A DNA stretch of 6,518 bases from Pseudomonas sp. (GTDB lineage: Bacteria > Pseudomonadota > Gammaproteobacteria > Pseudomonadales > Pseudomonadaceae), in the NCBI GenBank assembly GCA_029239415.1, contig JAQZAY010000221.1:1-6518 (forward strand). Reading direction: 5' to 3'. Each line of letters starts with the position of its first letter. The first letter of the stretch is position 1. The position numbers and the translations under genes are program-made. The notes under the pieces are model-generated. The model had not been told where the DNA came from, made no database searches, and saw nothing but the letters and a program-made list of their open reading frames with translations. Positions 1 to 6,518 of the stretch are shown piece by piece.

Positions 1-176
1 ACCGGGTGTTGCACCTGACCATCTATCTGACCGACATGGCGGACCGGGCAGCGTTCAACGAGGTGTACCAGCGCTTCTTCAGCAACCCCTGGCCGGTGCG
101 CGCGGCGGTCGGCGTGGCGGCACTGGCGGTCGACGGCATGCGCGTCGAAGTGACGGCGATGGCGGCCAAGGGCTGA
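1..176 (+). CDS. RidA/YjgF/YER057c/UK114-family protein, 3' end only
   Basis: This is the C-terminal 57 residues of a protein whose start lies outside the window; the frame begins at base 3 and ends with TGA at 174-176. The visible pattern is that of the RidA family: a beta strand and helix (VLHLTIYLTDMADRAAFNEV), an aromatic stretch (YQRFF), then WPVRAAVGVAAL and the closing VEVTAMAAKG. From memory of E. coli RidA, the Arg at visible residue 33 aligns with the substrate-binding Arg105, and the Glu at visible residue 49 with Glu120, with one extra residue between them. Classical RidA proteins deaminate reactive enamine/imine intermediates released by PLP enzymes; many paralogues have other or unknown substrates. 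With both residues kept, a deaminase role is possible, but the subgroup cannot be set from half a protein. It converges with the neighbouring mqo gene. Family assignment is fairly sure; specific function is not. Confidence 0.82.
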   Translation, partial: RVLHLTIYLTDMADRAAFNEVYQRFFSNPWPVRAAVGVAALAVDGMRVEVTAMAAKG

Positions 177-193
177 TTCAACAGTTGCCTGAT

Positions 194-224
194 CCTGGGC
201 CCGCCGTGCCGGTGCGGGCCTAGG
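194..224. terminator. GC-rich hairpin between convergent genes, possible bidirectional terminator
   Basis: Bases 194-204 pair with 214-224 to give an 11-bp stem (GGCCCGC against GCGGGCC at its core, with one G-T wobble at 197/221) around a 9-base loop. It lies in the 68-bp gap between the stop of the RidA-family gene (176) and the stop of mqo (245 on the minus strand), where a shared terminator is expected. Neither strand has a run of T after the stem, so it does not meet the classical intrinsic terminator definition. It may work with Rho or mainly protect the 3' ends. Confidence 0.5.
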
Positions 225-244
225 AGTCCACTAATCGCCCACCT

Positions 245-1909
245 TCACTGCTTGGGCTCTTGCGGCGGCTCGGGCGCCAGGTCCGGATCGGCATCGCCAT
301 GCTTCTGCTCGATCGGGTCGATGTTCTTCGGCTGGCCTGGCTCCACGGTCTTGTCGATGCCCGGCGGCGGCGTGAGCTGCAGGATCTGGCTGGTGTAGGC
401 CCACTCCTCCATCACCTTCTGCGGATCGTCGTTCAGATGGGTGCCGTAGCTGGGCACGATCTCGCGGAACTTGTCCTGCCAGGCCGGCGTGGCCACCTTG
501 TCCTTGAACACCTTGTTCAACACTTCCAGCATGATCGGCGCGGCGGTCGAGGCACCTGGCGAGGCGCCCAGCAGGCCGGCGATGGTGCCGTCCTGCGAGG
601 TCACCACTTCGGTGCCCAGCTTGAGCACGCCGCCCTTGTCCTTGTCGCGCTTGATGATCTGCACGCGCTGGCCAGCCTGCCACAGGCGCCAGTCTTCCTT
701 CTTGGCATGCGGGAAGTACTGCTGCAGGGCTTCGAAGCGGTCATCGTCGGACTGCAGCACTTGCCCGACCAGGTACTGCACCAGGTCGAACTGATCCAGC
801 CCCACCTTGGTCATCGGCCACAGGTTATGGGTCGTCATGCTGGCGAACAGGTCCAGATACGAGCCTTCCTTGAGGAACTTGGACGAGAACGTGGCGAACG
901 GGCCAAACAGGATCACCCGCTTGCCGTCGAGCACGCGGGTGTCCAGGTGCGGCACCGACATGGGCGGCGCGCCGGTCGAGGCGATGCCATAGGCCTTGGC
1001 CATGTGCTGCTGGGCGATGGTGGGGTTCTCGGTGACCAGGAACGAGCCACCCACCGGGAAGCCCGCATATTCCTTGGCCTCGGGAATGCCCGACTTCTGC
1101 AGCAGCTTCAAGGCCGCGCCGCCGGCGCCGATGAACAGGAACTTGGCATCGGTGGCCGACTCGGTACCGTCCTTGAGGTTCTTGTACTCGACGTGCCAGG
1201 AGCCATCGTCGTTGCGAGTGATGTCCTGGACTTCGCTGGACAGGTGCAGCGAGAAGTTGGGCTGGGCCTTCAGGTGCCCGACGAACTGCCGGGTGATCTC
1301 GCCAAAGTTGACATCCGTGCCGATGGGCGCCCAGGTGGCGGCGATCTTCTGGTTGGGATCGCGCCCTTCCATCATCAGCGGCACCCACTTGCGGATCTGC
1401 TCCTGGTCCTCGGAGTACTGCATGGGGCGGAACAGCGGGCTGCCCTGCAGCGCTTCATAGCGTTTCTTCAGGAAGCGGATGTTGTCATCGCCCCACACGA
1501 AACTCATGTGCGGCGTCGAATTGATGAACGAGCGCGGGTTCTTCAGCACACCCGTCTTGACCTGCCAGGCCAGGAACTGACGGGTGATCTGGAACGACTC
1601 GTTGATCTCGACCGCCTTGGTGATGTTGATCTTGCCGTTTTCCTCGGGCGTGTAGTTGAGCTCCGCCAGCGCCGAGTGGCCGGTACCGGCATTGTTCCAG
1701 CCATTGGAGCTTTCCTCGGCCACGTTGTCGAGTCGCTCGACCATCTGCATCGACCAGCTCGGCTCCAGCTCGTTGAGCCACACCGCGAGCGTCGAGCTCA
1801 TGATGCCGCCGCCTACCAGCATGACATCGACCTTTTTCGTCTCGGCGCCATAGGCAGTGCCTACGCCCAGCGAGACGGCCAGTCCAAGCACCGCCAATTT
1901 CATCTTCAT
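245..1909 (-). CDS. mqo: Malate:quinone oxidoreductase (FAD-dependent), E. coli Mqo type
   Basis: Oxidises L-malate to oxaloacetate and passes electrons to the quinone pool: a membrane-associated TCA-cycle step that bypasses NAD-linked malate dehydrogenase. The 554-residue product matches the usual size of the E. coli-type family. Landmarks are GGGIMS at 33-38 (N-terminal FAD motif), [14 protein letters not shown] at 66-79, [16 protein letters not shown] at 125-140, [10 protein letters not shown] at 261-270, [19 protein letters not shown] at 313-331 and [11 protein letters not shown] at 448-458, all family hallmarks. I chose the ATG at 1909: it follows GGAAGAG at a 6-base spacing and gives an N-terminus with MKMK, a hydrophobic run at 5-19 and a possible cleavage site near AYG-A (21/22). 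An upstream TTG at 1945 overlaps the preceding stop but would bury that segment. Residues 514-554 form a proline- and acid-rich tail. The gene starts 32 bp after the molybdoenzyme large subunit, so co-transcription is plausible. The enzyme assignment is very secure; its cellular side is not. Confidence 0.96.
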   Translation of the reverse strand: MKMKLAVLGLAVSLGVGTAYGAETKKVDVMLVGGGIMSSTLAVWLNELEPSWSMQMVERLDNVAEESSNGWNNAGTGHSALAELNYTPEENGKINITKAVEINESFQITRQFLAWQVKTGVLKNPRSFINSTPHMSFVWGDDNIRFLKKRYEALQGSPLFRPMQYSEDQEQIRKWVPLMMEGRDPNQKIAATWAPIGTDVNFGEITRQFVGHLKAQPNFSLHLSSEVQDITRNDDGSWHVEYKNLKDGTESATDAKFLFIGAGGAALKLLQKSGIPEAKEYAGFPVGGSFLVTENPTIAQQHMAKAYGIASTGAPPMSVPHLDTRVLDGKRVILFGPFATFSSKFLKEGSYLDLFASMTTHNLWPMTKVGLDQFDLVQYLVGQVLQSDDDRFEALQQYFPHAKKEDWRLWQAGQRVQIIKRDKDKGGVLKLGTEVVTSQDGTIAGLLGASPGASTAAPIMLEVLNKVFKDKVATPAWQDKFREIVPSYGTHLNDDPQKVMEEWAYTSQILQLTPPPGIDKTVEPGQPKNIDPIEQKHGDADPDLAPEPPQEPKQ

Positions 1910-1915
1910 ATGCGT

Positions 1916-1922
1916 CTCTTCC
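1916..1922 (-). promoter_or_regulatory. Ribosome binding site that decides the mqo start
   Basis: On the minus strand GGAAGAG lies six bases before the ATG at 1909. The competing TTG at 1945 has only a poor AGGG-like stretch inside the upstream coding region. This favours the ATG and thus the shorter protein with an exposed hydrophobic N-terminus. Confidence 0.6.
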
Positions 1923-1941
1923 GTGTATACCCGTTGGTTTA

Positions 1942-4157
1942 TCAAGGCCGACCCTGCGGCAGCACCTTGTCGAGCGTGATCGGGAACTCCCTGACCCTTC
2001 TGCCGGTTGCGTGGTACACCGCGTTGGCCACCGCGGCGGCCACTCCGACAATGCCGATCTCGCCCACCCCTTTGGAGCCCAGCTCGTTGACGATCTCGTC
2101 TTCTTCATGGACGAACAGCACCTGGATATCGCCAATGTCGGCGTTCACCGGGATGTGATATTCGGCCAGGTTGTGGTTCATGATCCGCCCCAGCGCATGG
2201 TCGGTCTGGGTCTCTTCGTGCAAGGCCATGCCCAGCCCCCAGACCACGCCGCCCAGGATCTGGCTGCGCGCGGTCTTCGGATTGATCACCCGCCCGGCCG
2301 CCACCGCGCTGACCACCCGGTTGACCCGCACGGTGCCCAGGTCCTCATCGACCAGCACCTCGACGAACACCGCCGAGTGGGTGGCCGAGGCGTAGCCTTC
2401 GCGCTGGGCACCGGGCTCGGTGTCGATCTGTACCTCCAGGGCGCCGTCGTCCGCCGAATCCAGGATCTGCGCCACGCGATAGCGACGTTCGTCGACCTGC
2501 AGCCAGCCCCCTTCGAAGACAAAGGCCTGCGGCTCGGCGCTGGCAAGCTCGGGGAAGCGCTCGCGCGCCGCCTGCACCAGCTTGGCCCGCAGCACCAGGC
2601 AGGCCTGGCGTACCGCCGGGCCGACCGACGACACGGTGAACGAGCCACCTTGCAGCGGCGCGGTGGGCAGCGATGAATCGCCCAGCAGGAACGTCACGTC
2701 CTGCATCGCCACGCCCGCCGCGTCGGCGGCGATCTGGGTCATGACGGTGTAGGTGCCGGTGCCGATGTCGGTGGTGGCGCTGCTGACGGTCAGCTTGCCC
2801 TGGCTGTCGAAGCGCGCCTTGGCACTGGCCTTCATCTGCATGGCCTCCCACACCCCGCCTGCCATGCCCCAGCCGACCAGACGATCGCCCTGGCGCATGC
2901 TGCGCGGTTCGGGATCGCGTCGTTCCCAGCCAAAGGCGGCGGCGCCTTCGTCGTAGCAGGCCTGCAGCTCCTTGCTCGAGTACGGCTTGCCTTCGTTGCC
3001 ATTGCTGTCGGCGAAGTTGATCCGGCGCAATTGCACAGGGTCGATGCCACTGGCGACGGACAGCTCGTCCATGGCGCATTCCAGGCCGATCAGGCCCAGG
3101 GCCGCGCCGGGCGCCCGCATGTCCAGGGGGGTATAGACGTCCAGGGGCGTCAGCCGATAGTCGAGCGTGACGTTGTCGCACTGGTAGAGCATGCCGCTCC
3201 ACTCCACCACGTGCTCGGTGAAGTCCTCGAAGCGTGAGGTCTGCCCGGTTGCCTCATGCGAAACCGCCAGCAACCGGCCCTGGTTGTCCGCGCCCAGGCG
3301 CAAGCGCTGCAAGGTGCGTGGGCGGTAGCCGAAGGTGAACATCTGCTGGCGGGTCAGGGACACGCGCACCGAACGCTTGAGCTTGAGCGCGGCCATCACC
3401 GCCAGCGGCAGCTGGTACTGCGGGCGCAGGCCCGAGCCGAACGCACCGCCGACGAACGAGGCCAGCACGCGGATCTTCTCTTTGGGCAGGTCGAAGACCT
3501 TGTGCAGGTAGTCCTGGCAGTTCTGCGTGCCCTGGGTCTTGTCGTGGATCTCGAGGCTGCCGTCAGGCTTGTAGATCACCGTGGAGGCATGCGGCTCCAT
3601 GGGGTTGTGGTGTTCGGACGGTGTGCTGTAGCTGGCCTCGACGCGCACCGGGGCGCTGTCGAACTGGCCCTGGAAGTCGCCGCGCGGCTTGGGCAGCTCG
3701 GCGGGTGCGGCATGGCTGTTGTCGAGTTCGGCGAGCAGGTCGGTCTGGTGGCTGTCCTGGGCGTACTCGATCCTGACCAGGGAGCCTGCGTAGCGCGCCA
3801 GTTCCAGGCTCTCGGCGACCACCAGCGCCAGCGGCTGGCCGTTGTAGAGCACGCGATCGTTGTACAGCGGCCGGAACGGCGAGCCTTCGGCGGCATCCTG
3901 GTCGCTGTAGCTGTCGTCGTAGCTGGCCAGGTGCGGGCGGTTGCGGTGGGTGAGCACCAAGGCAACGCCCGGCACTTGCAGCGCCGCATCGCAGTCGATG
4001 TCCAGCACCTTGCCGCTGGCGATGGTGCTGGAGACCACGCTGCCATACAGCAGCCCGTCCTGTGGGTATTCCGCGGCATAGCGCGCCTGGCCCGTGACCT
4101 TGGCGACGCCATCGACGCGGTCCAGGGGCTGGCCGCTGGCGGGTTGGGATCGGTTCA

Positions 4158-4158
<1 letters not shown>
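1942..4158 (-). CDS. Molybdopterin-binding catalytic subunit of a xanthine-oxidase-family oxidoreductase (PaoC-like)
   Basis: Catalytic subunit of a three-part molybdenum hydroxylase, oxidising an aldehyde or aromatic N-heterocycle with water as the oxygen source. It has 738 residues, close to E. coli PaoC (about 732). The N-terminal a/b hammerhead domain spans roughly 10-150 ([20 protein letters not shown] at 11-30). Cofactor-binding segments follow: HNPMEPH at 184-190, GGAFG at 237-241, MRAPG at 347-351 with Arg348 in the active-site arginine position, TDIGTGTYT at 463-471 and [10 protein letters not shown] at 504-513. KGVGEIG near the end places the catalytic base at Glu700. No export signal is visible. 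The start ATG (4158) shares one base with the stop of the FAD gene (TGATG) and has GGGGAGA as its ribosome site, so translation is probably coupled. By analogy with PaoABC the cofactor may be the cytosine dinucleotide form. The family is certain; the substrate cannot be read from sequence, and isoquinoline- or xanthine-type labels are alternatives. Confidence 0.93.
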
Positions 4159-5140
<982 letters not shown>

Positions 5141-5144
<4 letters not shown>

Positions 5145-5665
5145 GATGGCTGCCCTCCCCGGTGACTCAGGGCTTGCTGCATCTGCGGCAGGGCCTCCTC
5201 GACGGCGGCGATGATATTGCTGTAGGCGCCGCAGCGGCACAGGTTGCCGCTCATCAGTTCCTGGATCTGCTCGCGGGTCTGCGCCCGCCCTTCACGGGCC
5301 AGGCCGACCGCCGAGCAGATCTGCCCAGGGGTGCAGTAGCCGCACTGGAAAGCGTCCTGGGTGATGAACGCGCGCTGCATGGGGTGCAACTGCTCGCCGT
5401 CGGCCAGGCCTTCGATGGTGGTCAGTTCATCGCCGTCGCACATGATGGCCAGGGTCAGGCAGGCGTTCACCCGCACGCCATTGCGCAGCACGGTACAGGC
5501 CCCGCACTGGCCGTGGTCACAGCCTTTCTTGCTGCCGACCAGGTCGAGCTGGTCGCGCAGCAGGTCGAGCAGCGTGAGCCAGGGTTGCACCTGCAGCTGT
5601 CGGGGCTGGCCATTGAGGGTCAGGCTGATCGCCTGGGTCTCCCGGGCCGTCGTCATCTCGCTCAT
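5141..5665 (-). CDS. [2Fe-2S] iron-sulfur subunit of the molybdenum hydroxylase (PaoA-like, no Tat signal)
   Basis: Small electron-transfer subunit, 174 residues, first gene of the operon. The N-terminal ferredoxin-like domain (about 11-85) carries Cys49, Cys54, Cys57 and Cys69 in the order KGCDHGQCGACTV...NACL, which bind the plant-type cluster. The C-terminal helical domain (about 90-160) carries Cys108, Cys111, Cys143 and Cys145 in QCGYCTPGQ and SGNLCRCGAY, which bind the second cluster near the molybdopterin. All eight ligands are present. The N-terminus (MSEMTTARETQAISL) has no twin-arginine signal, whereas E. coli PaoA is longer and Tat-exported; this enzyme is therefore probably cytoplasmic. 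The ATG at 5665 is supported by TGAGG six bases upstream; a second ATG at 5656 is possible. Its stop overlaps the start of the FAD gene (ATGA). Function within the complex is very secure. Confidence 0.95.
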
Positions 5666-5686
5666 AAAGACCTCACGGTTCGTGCT

Positions 5687-5714
5687 TTTCTTGCGCAGCA
5701 GGCTGCGTTGTCAA
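5687..5714 (-). promoter_or_regulatory. Candidate sigma-70 promoter for the molybdoenzyme operon
   Basis: A perfect TTGACA -35 box reads on the minus strand from 5714 to 5709. With a 16-base spacer the best -10 is AAGAAA at 5692-5687, matching TATAAT at only three positions. Such a strong -35 with a weak -10 would fit a promoter that needs an activator, but this is inference. It would start transcription roughly 15 bases before the ATG at 5665, leaving room for the GAGG ribosome site. Confidence 0.35.
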
Positions 5715-5745
5715 GGTACGACAGGGGTCTGGCGCCAAGCGTTCA

Positions 5746-5757
5746 GCACAATTGAGC
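5746..5757. promoter_or_regulatory. Near-perfect 12-bp palindrome, possible operator
   Basis: GCACAATTGAGC is symmetrical around CAATTG except for the A/A pair at 5748/5755. It sits about 30 bp upstream of the candidate -35 of the molybdoenzyme operon, a usual place for an activator site. No regulator gene is present in the window to pair it with. Short palindromes arise by chance, so confidence is low. Confidence 0.22.
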
Positions 5758-5764
5758 CAACGGC

Positions 5765-5800
5765 CACGGGCCATATGGCAGCGCACGGGTGCTGCACGGG
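5765..5800. promoter_or_regulatory. Cluster of small symmetrical and repeated elements upstream of rlhA
   Basis: This AT-poor stretch holds a perfect 10-bp palindrome (GCCATATGGC, 5770-5779), an inverted repeat GCAGC/GCTGC (5778-5782 and 5791-5795), and GCACGGG twice at 5783-5789 and 5794-5800, exactly 11 bp or about one helical turn apart. CACGGG also occurs at 5765-5770. The cluster ends just upstream of the rlhA -10 box, in the position of regulator sites. No known binding consensus is recognised. Confidence 0.25.
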
Positions 5801-5811
5801 CAATTCGCGGC

Positions 5812-5817
5812 TACAAT
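5812..5817 (+). promoter_or_regulatory. Candidate -10 box of the rlhA promoter
   Basis: TACAAT matches the sigma-70 consensus at five of six positions and stands 35 bases before the rlhA ATG. No good TTGACA-like box lies 16-18 bases upstream (the best is GTGCTG), so the promoter would rely on the -10 or on an activator. The implied leader is about 29 bases. Confidence 0.42.
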
Positions 5818-5852
5818 GCGCGCCTTACCGTGACAAGCCAGAATCAGAAAAC

Positions 5853-6518
5853 ATGTCCTTGCCCAAACATCAGTTGGAACTGCTCAGCCCTGCGCGCGAT
5901 GTCAGCATTGCCCGCGAGGCCATCCTGCACGGCGCCGACGCCGTCTACATCGGCGGCCCGAGCTTCGGCGCGCGGCACAACGCCTGCAACGAAGTGGGCG
6001 AGATCGCCCAGCTGGTCGAGTTCGCGCGGCGCTACCACGCGCGCGTGTTCACCACCATCAATACCATCCTGCATGACAACGAGCTGGAGCCGGCGCGCAA
6101 GCTGATCCACCAGTTGCATGACGCGGGCGTCGATGCACTGATCGTCCAGGACCTGGGGGTGATGGAACTCGACATCCCGCCGATCGAGCTGCATGCCAGC
6201 ACCCAGACCGACATCCGCACCCTGGCCCGGGCCAAGTTCCTCGACCAGGCCGGGTTCTCGCAGCTGGTGCTGGCCCGTGAGCTGAACCTCAAGGAAATCC
6301 GCGCGATCGCCGACGAGACCGACGCGGCGATCGAGTTCTTCATCCACGGCGCCTTGTGCGTGGCGTTTTCCGGGCAGTGCAACATCTCCCACGCGCAGAA
6401 CGGGCGCAGCGCCAACCGCGGCGACTGCTCCCAGGCCTGCCGCCTGCCCTACACCCTCAAGGACGACCAGGGCCGCGTAGTGGCCTTCGAGAAGCACCTG
6501 CTGTCGATGAAGGACAAC
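5853..6518 (+). CDS. rlhA: 23S rRNA 5-hydroxycytidine C2501 synthase, U32 (collagenase-like) family, 5' part
   Basis: The 222 residues in the window are the N-terminal part of a protein of about 650-670 residues in E. coli (RlhA, formerly YdcP); the frame is open to the window edge. RlhA is needed to hydroxylate C2501 of 23S rRNA at the peptidyl-transferase centre. LELLSPARD opens the TIM-barrel-like domain, followed by HGADAVYIGGPSFGARHN, TTINTILHDNELEPA and IELHASTQTDIRT. The U32 signature lies at 161-179 (E-F-F-I-H-G-A-L-C, then G-x-C-x-I-S). Cys169, Cys176, Cys192 and Cys196 form the four-cysteine set that binds an Fe-S cluster in characterised U32 relatives such as UbiU/UbiV. The stretch GRSANRGDCSQACRLPYTLK is much closer to RlhA than to TrhP (YegQ) or UbiU. 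The ATG at 5853 gives the expected start, but no strong ribosome site precedes it (CAGAAAAC only). Genes on its left are divergent, so it is probably transcribed alone or with genes beyond the edge. Confidence 0.92.
   Translation, partial: MSLPKHQLELLSPARDVSIAREAILHGADAVYIGGPSFGARHNACNEVGEIAQLVEFARRYHARVFTTINTILHDNELEPARKLIHQLHDAGVDALIVQDLGVMELDIPPIELHASTQTDIRTLARAKFLDQAGFSQLVLARELNLKEIRAIADETDAAIEFFIHGALCVAFSGQCNISHAQNGRSANRGDCSQACRLPYTLKDDQGRVVAFEKHLLSMKDN

Noticed and set aside
1924..1929. TATACA on the minus strand before mqo as a -10 box.
   Set aside because: Transcription would begin at or inside the mqo ribosome binding site, and the best -35 matches only three of six positions.
260..2158. 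A 632-codon open frame on the + strand antisense to mqo and the end of the large subunit.
   Set aside because: It is a shadow of GC-rich codon use in the minus-strand genes. It is rich in R, H, L and G, shows no family motif, and the overlapped mqo is unmistakable.
5145..5240. Extended start of the FAD subunit at 5240, adding 32 residues.
   Set aside because: The added residues are arginine-rich and lie inside the [2Fe-2S] gene in another frame. The ATG at 5144 has a good ribosome site and the normal family N-terminus.
5745..5760. A sigma-54-like pattern (TTGGCTCAATTGTGCT on the minus strand) upstream of the molybdoenzyme operon.
   Set aside because: GG and GC are nine rather than ten bases apart and the flanking consensus is poor. 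Sigma-54 promoters are strict about this spacing.
5844..6497. Long minus-strand open frames opposite rlhA.
   Set aside because: They mirror the conserved U32-family frame, carry no domain signature and have no supporting ribosome site.

Overview
The window is about 65% GC, has tightly packed genes, and looks like chromosomal DNA of a fluorescent Pseudomonas, most likely the P. putida group. That assignment rests on composition, codon use and close family resemblance; I could not run a database search. I see no mobile element, integrase, CRISPR array, tRNA or rRNA.

Layout from left to right: (1) positions 1-176, + strand, hold the 3' end of a RidA/YjgF-family protein. (2) Positions 177-244 are a short convergent spacer with an 11-bp GC-rich hairpin, a plausible shared terminator. 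(3) Four minus-strand genes follow, read from right to left: a [2Fe-2S] subunit (5665-5141), an FAD subunit (5144-4158), a molybdopterin-binding catalytic subunit (4158-1942), and a malate:quinone oxidoreductase, mqo (1909-245). The first three overlap as ATGA and TGATG junctions. mqo begins 32 bp after the catalytic-subunit stop and may be read from the same transcript. (4) Positions 5666-5852 are a divergent promoter region. (5) From 5853 to the window edge, + strand, is the 5' part of rlhA, a U32-family gene for 23S rRNA cytidine hydroxylation.

The three-subunit enzyme has the architecture of the xanthine-oxidase family and most resembles E. coli PaoABC aldehyde oxidoreductase. Electrons from an oxidised substrate, probably an aldehyde or N-heterocycle, would pass from the molybdenum site (Glu700 as base) through two [2Fe-2S] clusters to FAD. 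The FAD subunit also carries a four-cysteine segment of the kind that holds an extra [4Fe-4S] cluster in PaoB. Unlike E. coli PaoA, the small subunit has no Tat signal, so the complex is probably cytoplasmic. No XdhC/PaoD-type cofactor-insertion chaperone is present; mqo sits where E. coli has paoD.

Nothing here is clearly a new biological system. The points most worth a second look are the pairing of the molybdoenzyme with mqo and the absence of a chaperone, the cytoplasmic PaoABC-like architecture with the extra cluster, the signal-peptide-like N-terminus and proline-rich tail of Mqo, and the symmetrical elements between the divergent genes.
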